64,000 nt of DNA from Spisula solida. Its lineage: Eukaryota > Mollusca > Bivalvia > Venerida > Mactridae. The position numbers were made by a program, and so were the translations under genes. Below the pieces are notes generated by a model that was not told the origin of the DNA, searched no databases, and saw only the letters and a program-made list of their open reading frames with translations. The stretch is taken from assembly GCA_947247005.1 (NCBI GenBank), contig OX365948.1:6882001-6946000 (forward strand), written 5' to 3'. Positions 51,001 to 59,570 of this stretch are shown in pieces (position 1 is the first letter of the stretch; the number at the start of each line of letters is the position of its first letter).

Positions 51001-54000
51001 AAATGTGTTCTAGATAGGCCTACTCGAGTTTTTGGAATATTTTTAAACATCATTAAAATATAAAAGAAAATTTATGAGCTACAGAATAACGCATTTTAGG
51101 GAACTTTTGTTATTCTATTGACGGCCATTTTTCATTATCTTTCTGTAACTGCGAAACTATAACACAAATTTTCAGATCCATTAGTGTATTCAAACTCTGA
51201 CCAAACCACGTGACCCGTTGACTTCATGCGAAATATTTTCGGGCGCTTCGCGCCAGAAAATTCGCTATAATATTTCCATTTTCTTTGCCTTAGTTAAAGA
51301 TTAAGAAATGGAGAAAAACTGTCAACTAATAATTTCAGCCTAAAAAGAATTTTGACAAAATTCAGTTATTATTTATACTGGTGCGTCAGTATTATATATA
51401 CGTATAGAGCGATTTTGATTAGATCGACTGCTATGCTATTTTATGGATAGAATTTCAAATTCCTGTGGTTTAATCTACATGTATTGATAACATCACTCTA
51501 TGGTCTACTCGTAGAGCCTTCGTAATCGCGTCATACCATTAACGTAATATAAAATGTAACAAAACATTTCTTCTTTGGCGCTCAGTACAAACATAAAGGA
51601 ACTATATACTCTTCTTTCAAAGCCTCGTGGCGATATTTACGATAAGGAAGAATGTATCGAGAGTTATTTATATAAGCTGTAGAACATTTGTCACTATCTA
51701 CCTTAAATAAATTATAATGAACATAACATATAAATTTTACTTTTTTCCAGATATTAAAGTTACCTATGGGACACATCAGTGGAGAAGGTTTGGCGACATT
51801 GGACAGACGTCAACTGTCAGACGCATTGAAGTTATTTATCGATATAATACAACACTGTTATCCTGAACAACCCACGGTAGAAGTCGGTAATGGTGTCATT
51901 ATATTATATTTTATTGTTAATGAGTTTTATTTTCAAAATAAAATTAACATTCATACAAGAAGCAACACCTTTAACATGCTGCTCCTCTGGTAACAGAATT
52001 ATCGTCGATACTATCAACTGCAATATTTTAAACTAGGCGATATTTAAACAATTATCATATAGATTGATACTTCATTTCAAAATTCGATATAAGATTCTAC
52101 TTGCGACCCATGAGGGCATCATATACGAACAAATATAAGACATAACACTTAGAATATTCGAACACATCTACAGTTGTGTTTCATACGCGTGGAACAATTA
52201 AATCGAATGTACCAGTTGTAAAATTGGTTTGTATGTACGTGTTTTAGTATCGGATTTTATGTCGTTTATAAACGAATCGTCGGTGATAACTGGCCGCTGT
52301 TTTTATCCTTAAATTAATTCTATACCACTAATTTGCTTATATCCGATAGTTGTATACGTTTAAACATATGTTTCTTATTCTTGGAAGCATTCTAGAAACA
52401 GTTACTGCAAAATCACATATTTTCGTTGGTATTAAATTTCGTGGATATTTATAAAAGTATATTTATATACGTGGATTACATAACATGGAAGGGTAAAACC
52501 ATGTTACGAATTTTCGAGTTCGATAAATCGTGGGTATTAGAATTCGTGGTCGAGTTAAACAACGAAATCAACGAAATTTCAACTTTCTAGAAAAATAATG
52601 ATTTTACAATATGTACATTCCTTAGAACCCAAGGTCAGCCGTAATACAATATCCGTTTTATTTTTGTTTTGTCCTTACAGCAGCACCGATCGTTGCAACA
52701 CCAGAAGGAAGACGATTAACTTTAAGTCAGTTAGAAACACCAGAGTTAGGACGAATACTGTTCAATATGACGTCAACACCAAACTTATCGGTATGATTTT
52801 TCATGTTTCTCCTTTCTGATTATTGGACAGGTCACCAGAGATTGGTTGACAGTTTTAGTATTTGGTTGAAAATATGAAGCTCGGCTGCGCATATCCAGCT
52901 TGCAGGTTGTTAGAATCAAAGACATAGCAATTACAGTTGATCATGTGGCATCCACATGGCTCTGCTCTTTTAAGCAGTGCAGAGAACAGATTTTTGACCA
53001 TGCTACACATCCAATTCATCCTCGTCTAGAATTAGATAGAACCGAAAGGCTTATTAGACTCTCTATCTTGGATGATGCCACATCACGCTTGCGTACCTCT
53101 CTTCGTTATTTTTCTGCATGTGCTCTAAATTTACTTGACAAAGATTAATTTTGTTTAGTGCATTCCATCGGGAATCGCGACATACTAAACTCGCCAAATA
53201 TTACTGGCGTAGCTTACAAGTATTTGCTTGTAGTTTAGCATATAATTGTACTTCTAGTATTCATTGTCCAGTGACCTGCTAGTGCCACATGTACGAAAGC
53301 CAACTAAATTATTTCGAAATGCAGGTTTTGAAACACTTCTACGTGCACTCTCAGGTGGAAAAATGGTACATTGTTGGCCCACAATGTGTGGATGGCTTTA
53401 GTTGAAGATTGTTTAATTTGTATTGTCACATACTTCCCTGGTAATAAAGTCTTCATTATTATTATGATTACTATCATGTTATTGCTGTTATTATGTTATG
53501 TTTATGTTATTGCAGAGTAAAACTGTAAGACAGAAGAAACCATCAGTAACTACTGTAACTCCTAAACAATTTGTTCCTGCTAAAGTAACAAAGCCACCGG
53601 CTGCCTTCAAGAGAAGTTTGTCTACACGTTCTGTTGCAGAAAAAGACAGACAACCAAAGGATGTCTTCAAAAGAAGTGCGTCTACACGCCAAACTGCAGA
53701 AAAAGACAGACACCCAAAGGATGCCTTCAAAAGAACTGCGTCTATACGCCAAACTGCAGGAAAAGACATTCAACCCAAGGATGCCTTCAAAAGAACTGCG
53801 TCTACACGCCAAACTGCAGAAAAAGACAGACAACCAAAAGATGCCTTCCGTGAGACGAATATAGAATCATCAACAAACCCGACTACCAGTCGATTGCGAC
53901 GACCCAGTGTAGTGTCTACCAAGGCTAAAAAGCTCTGTTCGGTTTCACAATCATCACCGACGCCATTTTCACGCAATTCAAAGGATAGGCAACCTGTTAA

Positions 54001-57000
54001 AAGAGGTACAGTGTATTTTTTATATCTATTTTTGTCTGCCGAGTTTCTTCCATTGTGAAGAAAATATTCAAGTTACGATAGTTTTAAACCTGTGCACTAT
54101 TTATGAAAATTGCGAGTTACATGTTGAAAAGGAAATGCATTGTGTTGACATTCGATTATCCATGCGAAGATATTGATTTTCGTCTGCTTGGGAAGTTCTC
54201 CATAAGCTTACATATTTTCAACTTCAAGCGAGTACATACATTTACAAGAACATTTTATCTGGAAAGCACATGAGCGTCTGTGCTATGATTTATGTGTCGT
54301 TTAAGTCGCCACAAACATGTGGAGTTATACCTTAGTTTAATGATGAAAAGAACAGCGACATGTACTCGAAGACACACTCGTTGATATGCAATTCAAGAAC
54401 GTCGCAGCATGTTCTTACGTCTTACATTAGCGTATATGTAAACACAGTGAAGTCACAATAAAAAATAAATTTTATCTATATGTTCTAATGTTTTCTTCAA
54501 GGAAAAGTATCATCACAAACAAATTCTTTGTGCTCTTCGATTAAGCTTCTAGAAGAGTTTGATTACATCAACAGACGCTTGGCAGAAATACAATTACAAA
54601 AAGAAAAGGTACGTACAGTGCATTTTGCAGAGAAGAGCACTCGCTTGAAACCCGATAATTCGTCGCTGAGTGTGATTTAATAAATGCTTTTGATATAATA
54701 TGAGAGTCTGACATTGTGTACTTATTAGTTTAGTGTCAATAAATAAACTTACACTGGAGTCGTACCATGCGGGTAATGCCAATGTCATAAGTCTTAGAAA
54801 TTGCCAACAATACTTGAATTTCATCATAACAAATGAATACTATGTCGTCTTTAGAATATTAGTTTAACTGTCTACGTACATGTTATGATATGTTTGCTAC
54901 TATTTTAGTTGAAGGATATCATTAAGGAGTTAGAACAGGAAGAAACCAGACTGCAGTACGTTGTATCTCATATACACAAACAAGCTGGAAAATCTATTAA
55001 AAAGGTAAATTAAAAAAGTTCCGCTAAAAAGATCACTTCAATTATTTTGAAATCAAGGCGATTGTTACCATTTTAAGGTCAAAGTCTAAACTTTAGAACA
55101 TAAAGGGTCCGTTATTTTAATACCGTGTTTTACTAATCATGCAATTAAATGAACACAATCCACATGATATTGAAATTGAATAATCAAGGTTTCAGTTCCT
55201 AGCAAATCCGTCTGTTGTCTCTGTTAATATATTGAGAGTAATATTTGTGACTGTTATGAAGTGGTAATGCAAACTCTTGACGCAGTCAAATAAACGCCAT
55301 CATTTGGAAACGCAGACAAAAGATACACTATGTTGTTGTTGTTGTTGTTTCTCGAAGCAAAAGATGCTCTGATTGTTTTGGCTTCAATATTTTCTTCTCC
55401 AGCTTTGTACACAATTTAGGTAGCGAAATTTATAATGTCATTGAAATTAAAATTGATTAACATTAGAAGGAATCAATAACCTTTATTTGCTGTCATGCAT
55501 TGCTTTAGAGAAGCAGGGCTATAATAAATCCCAACTGTAATGTAGGTTTGGGACTTTCTTAGCTACTTAAGGGACTGCATTGTAGCATAAAACTTGAACA
55601 TGGTTTGAAGGATTAAAGGATTCAAAGGAAAGACGTGCAGGGATTAAACCGACATGAATTTGACAAAGTTGTCTACATTTGCTGTGGTGCTATTGTTTAC
55701 ATCTTTGAACAATAATGTCAAACTTTAGACGATTTAATACAAAATCAATTAGAGTGGAGGAAATTATGATGCAATGTCTCTAAATCCCAGTTGCAGCGAC
55801 ATAAAATTCAAAGATTCGGCTGCGTCTGTTTGCCCAAACCTCTGAAATATTATGTGCGAGTATGTGGAATAGTCGTTGCTGGAACGTTGATAAACGTCGA
55901 TTATCAACTTCAGGACAATTAGAATGGTTGACTGTTTGAATGTTGAATTGAAAAAAGTTAAGATATGGTGTTCACTACATTTATCAAGATAATAATACAA
56001 CTATTTTAGCTCGACTATTTGAAGGATATATACACCTATTGTACTTACCCATTCGTCGGCGTCGGCGTTACACTCTTGGTTAAGGTTTTTGTTGCAGGTA
56101 ACACTATTTGGTCATATCTTACATATTAATGATAGTATCCTGCTATAGCATTGAAAACGCAAACAGTTTTTATCCGATCGTCTTCAAACTTAGTGACAAT
56201 TCTTATGGGCATAATATCTAGACAAAGCTTGAGTAAAGGCCAAATCGGCCTCGGCCTTATTGGGTTATGGTCCTTTAATTACTAAAACAGTATGAAATTG
56301 GCCTTGTCTGTACTCTAACGCAAACAGTTTTCATCCGATCGTCTTCAAACTTGGTGACAATGCTTATGATTATAATATCTAGACCAAATTCGATTATAGG
56401 CCAAATTGGCTAGGCCTTAGTGGGTTATGGTCCTTCATTAAAAACTGTTTGATTGGTTTTTCCATTCACCATGCCCCGAGACGGACGGTTCTTGTGACAT
56501 GTTGGCTCTTGTTGACTTTTGGTCAAGGTTTTTGGTGCAAGCTACTATATTTAACCATATCTTACAAATTCGCCATGCTACTTTACCATTATTAGTCAAC
56601 ACTACTGGTCAAGGGCGATAACTTTAATTTTGAAATTTAATTGGAGTTATGTCCCTTTTATACTTAGACATTTTGGTTAAAGTTTTCGGTGCATGCTACT
56701 AGATTGTCTATCTCTTCCATAGTTTCCCTGCAATGACATTAAAACTTACATAACTTGTTCACCATCATTAGTCAACACTACTAGTCAAGCGCAACAACTC
56801 CATTTTGATTTATTTTAATTAGAATTAAGCCCCTATTTAATCTACTTGGTGACACTGTTTATGGGTATAATATCTAGGACAAGTTTAATTGTAGGTCAAA
56901 TCAGCCTAGACCTTCTTGGCTTATGGTCCTTTAATTAAAAAAAAGGTTGGATTATTTTATTTTCATTCACTATGCCCTGAGACTCACCATGCCCCGAGAC

Positions 57001-57536
57001 AGGCGTAATTTGTTACATTTTGGCTCTTGTGGTTTAAGGTTTTTGGTGCAAGCTATTATATTAGGTCATATCTTACTTAGTATTCATGATATATCACTGG
57101 AACTCACAACACCCATTCATCATCATTAGCAAACATTACTGATCAAGTGCAATAACTCCATCATAATTTTAAGTAGAGTTATGCCCCTTTTTAATTTAGA
57201 ATTTTCTTGGTTAAAGATTTGTGTGCAAGTTCATCGTCATATTTTTAAGTCAACAGTACTGGTCAAGTGCAATAACTCCATGTTGATTTGAAGTTATACC
57301 CCTTTCTTACTTAGACGCTGCTTAGTTAAAGTTTTACGTGCAGGTTACATTCAGGCCAATTATCTCATACTATCAATGACCTTGCATTGAAACTAAGTTG
57401 TACAGCTTATAGCCTGTTTTGAACTTAGATTTAATTGACAAATGGCTGCGCGAATAGTCGAGGGCGCTGTCTTATGGCCAGTTCTTGTTTATAATATGTT
57501 TGTTTTCAGGTACCCGGATCGCCGCTTTATGCGTGA
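39071..57536 (+). CDS. CEP95-like N-terminal domain, coiled-coil protein (8 exons, complete)
   Basis: Exons: 39071-39095, 47748-47953, 51751-51886, 52681-52790, 53516-54005, 54502-54608, 54909-55004, 57510-57536. Every junction is GT-AG, all phases agree, and the 1197 coding bases give 398 residues plus stop. Residues about 10-125 resemble the N-terminal domain of the centrosomal protein CEP95: a leucine-rich helix, an LxVRSLxD-type segment, an ILDTLE helix, then LPMGHISGEGL, equivalent to the SHITGENI segment of CEP95. Residues 190-269 are four 20-residue basic repeats (FKRTASTRQTAEKDRQPKDA type). Residues about 335-385 are a charged coiled coil. It is much shorter than vertebrate CEP95, so it may be a distinct family member or a divergent paralogue. 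A centrosomal or ciliary role is inference. The split structure and phase closure make the gene itself convincing; the first exon is the least certain. Confidence 0.7.
40232..40316 (+). promoter_or_regulatory. Left repeat: YY1-like motif and putative noncoding first exon
   Basis: AAGATGGCGGC at about 40,266 matches the downstream YY1 element seen at metazoan TATA-less promoters. Its ATG opens only a three-codon frame. The exon would end at 40,316 in a strong donor. The same arrangement, inverted, is in the right repeat (44,180-44,096). Transcription is inferred, not shown. Confidence 0.45.
40991..41229 (+). pseudogene. Degenerate C2H2 zinc-finger-like exon inside the inverted-repeat element
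   Basis: Follows acceptor ATTTCCTTAG. The open frame starts MIEDMRTARLYSACGKVL and runs to a stop at 41,227-41,229. One base-frame shift after CGKV reads KKHIGSSIRDHERRH, the H-x3-H half of a C2H2 finger, so the segment looks like a finger exon broken by a small indel. Up to about 41,145 it is more GC-rich than its surroundings. It may be a captured host exon or a decayed element gene. A downstream donor is not obvious. Confidence 0.4.
41471..42107. mobile_element. Nested MITE with CCGATCGGGCAA repeats, copy 1
   Basis: Inverted ends GGAAATTACCCGATTGGGCA (left) and TTGCCCGATCGGTCAATTTC ending CCACTG (right). Many internal GCCCGATCGGG-type palindromes. Copy 2 lies at 42,851-43,425. The ORF at 41,388-41,606 runs over its left end. 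Confidence 0.65.
42688..42783 (-). CDS. 31-codon ORF in a putative terminal exon facing the right repeat
   Basis: On the - strand a pyrimidine-rich acceptor (TTCTTTTCTTTTAG, ending at 42,785) is followed at once by an ATG frame of 31 residues (MVRERRYEDLVAENLAAAHQ...), a stop at 42,688 and AATAAA at 42,664-42,659. The peptide is helical and charged. A matching donor lies in the right inverted repeat (44,096). No family recognised. It may be the last exon of a longer product whose other exons I cannot see. The + strand frame at 42,650-42,997 is its shadow. Confidence 0.4.
   Translation of the reverse strand: MVRERRYEDLVAENLAAAHQQLKTSRSFTDN
42851..43425. mobile_element. Nested MITE with CCGATCGGG repeats, copy 2
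   Basis: Starts CAGTGGAGGAAATTGCCCGA and ends CGGGCGATTTCCCCCACTG. Same family and orientation as 41,471-42,107. The flanks share TTTGT, a possible short target duplication. Confidence 0.7.
44557..46381. mobile_element. 1.8-kb TA-flanked inverted-repeat element
   Basis: Ends TAGTCCGTTATCGACTAGGC and its complement (one change), extending with GGCTGGACCCCCATAAAC for about 50 bases, flanked by TA on both sides. It contains a foldback at about 45,809-45,905 (GATAGAACGG...TCCTCGTTTCACTCGGA). No transposase was recognised. It sits in intron 1 of the CEP95-like gene. Confidence 0.75.
46609..46699. repeat. Foldback hairpin
   Basis: GGATAGACAATGAGTATCGC and the following TGGTTATGAGAT form an imperfect stem with their complement, around tip GCGAGCTTCAGCGAGC. 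MITE-like. 46,700-47,747 contains opposed ORFs at 47,172-47,373 without other support. Confidence 0.65.
47748..47953 (+). CDS. CEP95-like gene, exon 2
   Basis: Acceptor CTTTCAG, donor GTATGT. Encodes residues 9-77, starting AIVKEARILLSLVRKNG and ending ILDTLEQ. This is the first half of the CEP95-like domain, helical and leucine-rich. The preceding intron is 8652 bases and contains the elements at 40,232-44,180 and 44,557-46,381. Confidence 0.85.
48165..48235 (-). ncRNA. tRNA-like sequence, minus strand
   Basis: On the - strand, TAGTCTCAACTGGAAAAGCC (A-box-like) and GAGCTCGATCCCTGACAG (B-box-like) at tRNA spacing. Probably a SINE head in intron 2. Confidence 0.45.
49094..49420 (-). pseudogene. 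Tc1-like transposase DNA-binding fragment
   Basis: A 108-codon frame with KDRHRSDQPKVMTPSQEATL followed by HRLRHWKRFRMNS, the typical linker and second helix-turn-helix of Tc1-type transposases (D/R-P-R-S-G-x-P-R consensus, then R-x-RFR). The preceding helix-turn-helix is poorly preserved, and the catalytic DDE domain is absent. A decayed fragment inside intron 2 of the CEP95-like gene. From 49,440 to 51,750 I see no other element, only AT-rich sequence and a YY1-like CCAAGATGGCGGTC near 50,953. Confidence 0.7.
51751..51886 (+). CDS. CEP95-like gene, exon 3
   Basis: Acceptor TTTTTTCCAG, donor GTAATG. Encodes residues 78-122, with ILKLPMGHISGEGLATLD then a LSDALKLFIDIIQ helix, the second half of the domain. 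The HISGE motif is the best anchor to CEP95. The 3.8-kb intron before it (47,954-51,750) holds a tRNA-like sequence, a Tc1-like fragment and otherwise no recognised feature. Confidence 0.85.
52681..52790 (+). CDS. CEP95-like gene, exon 4
   Basis: Acceptor TTGTCCTTACAG, donor GTATGA. Encodes residues 123-159, a Pro/Thr-rich linker (APIVATPEGRRLTLSQLETP). Confidence 0.8.
52850..53470 (+). pseudogene. 3' end of a truncated non-LTR retrotransposon
   Basis: The frame ending at 53,148 (TWLCSFKQCREQIFDHATH, then a Leu/Asp-rich tail) resembles the C-terminal CCHC-adjacent region of CR1/L2-like reverse-transcriptase proteins. A GC-richer 3' UTR follows, ending GGTAATAAAGTCTTCATTAT with a short ATT tail at about 53,449-53,465. 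It lies in the intron before exon 5. Family assignment is moderate. Confidence 0.5.
53516..54005 (+). CDS. CEP95-like gene, exon 5 (basic 20-residue repeats)
   Basis: Acceptor TTATTGCAG, donor GTACAG. Encodes residues 160-323. Bases 53,606-53,845 are four tandem 60-base units encoding FKR[ST][AL]S[TI]R..AEKDRQPKDA variants, with repeated R-x-S/T sites that basophilic kinases could use (inference). The rest is Ser/Thr/Lys/Arg-rich and predicted disordered. Several opposite-strand frames through this exon are shadows. Confidence 0.85.
54502..54608 (+). CDS. CEP95-like gene, exon 6
   Basis: Acceptor TTTCTTCAAG, donor GTACGT. Encodes residues 323-358: a Ser-rich start, then LLEEFDYINRRLAEIQLQ, the beginning of the coiled coil. 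Confidence 0.8.
54909..55004 (+). CDS. CEP95-like gene, exon 7
   Basis: Acceptor ACTATTTTAG, donor GTAAAT. Encodes residues 359-390, LKDIIKELEQEETRLQYVV and following, a clear heptad-type coiled coil. The next intron (55,005-57,509) has a GTT microsatellite near 55,330 and a large dispersed repeat. Confidence 0.8.
56008..57488. mobile_element. Long dispersed repeat with AGCTCGACTATT ends
   Basis: Starts AGCTCGACTATT, followed by a GTCGGCGTCGGCGTTAC tract, and ends near GAATAGTCGAGGGC. Inside, diverged units recur with GGTTTTTGGTGCAAGCTACT, GGTCATATCTTAC and TGGGTTATGGTCCTTTAATT at about 56,080-56,300, 56,510-56,740 and 57,030-57,340. It is related to the 11,195-12,060 repeat in inverse orientation. 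Located in the last intron. Confidence 0.65.
57510..57536 (+). CDS. CEP95-like gene, exon 8 (stop)
   Basis: Acceptor TGTTTTCAG. Encodes VPGSPLYA then TGA. It is short, but the phase matches exon 7 and a poly(A) signal follows 12 bases later. Confidence 0.65.
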   Translation, partial: VPGSPLYA

Positions 57537-57548
57537 AGACAGTGGGTG

Positions 57549-57554
57549 AATAAA
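57549..57554 (+). terminator. Poly(A) signal of the CEP95-like gene
   Basis: AATAAA only 12 bases after the stop codon, implying a very short 3' UTR. Confidence 0.6.
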
Positions 57555-57739
57555 ACGGAAAAGCAGTCGAATGTTTGTATATTTTCGTATGAAAGCATGC
57601 ATTTGGTTGTCATTTTTATAGAAAAAAGTACATGAACCACTGTTTTTTCTTGTGTTTTGATATTTTCATGCTAATGTTATATAATCCTATTTTCTCAAGT
57701 TAGGTCGGAGAAAAATAATCCATCTTGAGACAGTCGATG

Positions 57740-57844
57740 TAGGATAAGGATATCTCACCCTCGGGATTGGAATTTAAACCATCAACTCGACAAGCCTTAT
57801 GTCAGGTTAAAATGCGAACGCTCGGGTGAGATGTCCTTATCCTA
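57740..57844. repeat. Foldback hairpin downstream of the CEP95-like gene
   Basis: TAGGATAAGGATATCTCACC and its complement GGTGAGATGTCCTTATCCTA form a strong outer stem. The tip holds CTCGGG repeats. Confidence 0.7.
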
Positions 57845-57884
57845 CTTAGAAGTTCATGATGGATTCTTATAATCAACAGCTTCG

Positions 57885-58060
57885 AGAAAATAACAGTAAG
57901 TTGGAAAATCGTAATTCGAATTTCAGTCTTCAGCTCGAAATTGGCCCCCAATATTTGAAAACCGAACTCATTGCTTGCTTGTTATTGTCGTACGCCTGGA
58001 AATTGAATTTGAAATTGGTTCTACAATTTTCTAACTTTCTGCTAACATCTCTGAGCTCAT
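57885..58060 (+). mobile_element. Solo terminus of the 14.8-17.7 kb element family
   Basis: Shares CGAACTCAnTGCTnGCT, the TGGAAATTGAATTT segment and the CTAACATCTCTGAGCTC end with the right arm of the 14,836-17,748 element. Only one arm is present, so it is a fragment. The ORF at 57,856-58,065 is on top of it. Confidence 0.6.
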
Positions 58061-58065
58061 ATTGA

Positions 58066-59570
58066 ACGGTACGTATTGTGAACGGTACCTTGGCAAATCA
58101 AACAAGCAAGCTACATACAACATACCGACACTATATACTTGTATATATAGCATTTTGATAATATGATTGCTAAATACAGTACATGTGTTTTGTCACAAAC
58201 GATAAGGAATCCACTAAACAGTGACGCAACTGAGATTTCTCCAGAAACATTCTGTTTTTGTGTTTCAACCACCGATTAATCACCATGTCTCATATTGCCT
58301 ATATTATCGTGGATTACGTATATATCAAAATGTATTCTATACTTGTTTGTAAAATAGTGTCCGAATGAATTAAACATTAATATAAAAACAATTGAAATAA
58401 CTTGAAACACATCGTCTGTCTGCATAGCTTTATTGGGTAATGGTTAATACCAATCAGAAGTAAGAAAATACGCCACTATTATTAGTTTTCTGAGATATTG
58501 AAACACATATGGCTCTTTTCAACATTAATTTGAAAATATTCTTTACGATCTATAACATAGTACATGTATTCGATATTTTTGTTGTGCAATTCTGTAAATA
58601 TCATTTCAATATACGTATACCGAGAAACGCATGTATTTGTGAAATACGTTGTTTTTGCATATGTCTAATTATGTTTGAGAGCATTCCACGATCAAAGTCA
58701 TAACCACAAATAATTCACGTACGTATAACGCAAGAACTGCTTTCAAATGAATAAAACCCAATATTCCCAGAGTGCTGTGTTTATTTCAATTTATTTCAAA
58801 CAAACATGCACTACGGAAACATGTGCTGTTCAATAAAGTAATTCACAAAATTGTTTTGATACTTTTACTAAAATATAATACATTAAATAACAAAAAGGCG
58901 TTAACACAATCACATTGTTGTTCATACTGACGTACATATACTTCAGAACATTGCCCAATCTGTACCAACAACAGCTATAGTCTGAACAAACTAACTTGGA
59001 CCTCGACTTTTATGCATTAATTTAAATGTACGCTTCTTTCGTGGAGTATATCAACTTCCGCGACAAAGCCGTGTCTAGCCGCTGACTTAGATAAGAGTTT
59101 ATATAAAACCTCGTACAAAATTGTAATACTCTTCGCTTATAAATTCAGAATGCAAAAGCCGATCAAGGAGACTTAAATAATGCTATAATAATGCAATAAT
59201 AATAGTTATAATAGTAGCACGTTTATTTGTTCGCACTATATACAAATCGAGCGTTCAATGTGATATATTACATGCGCTGTATAATTGTATTTACAGGTAA
59301 ACAATCTGTCATTATCAAACAAAAACAGAAGACATATTACATCTCACTTTGGAAGTTTAAAGCTAAGTTGGCGTAGATAATTCGAGCACGCCATGATACA
59401 ACATGTGTCTCCTCATTCACTACAAAATCATCTGCTATGCATTGGCTGACTCACATAGTTCGTACATAGATATCTGTTCGAAATCAATCTTATATTGTTT
59501 AGTCATACACAGCCATTCGAACACTCAAGTCAATTATAAAATAAATCACAGTCACACATTTGAGAACATT
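58066..59570 (-). other. Probable 3' flank and UTR of the FKBP gene
   Basis: No coding frame. On the - strand AATAAA signals occur near 59,227, 58,794 and 58,780. I cannot decide which is used. The short ORF at 58,509-58,703 is unsupported. Confidence 0.4.
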
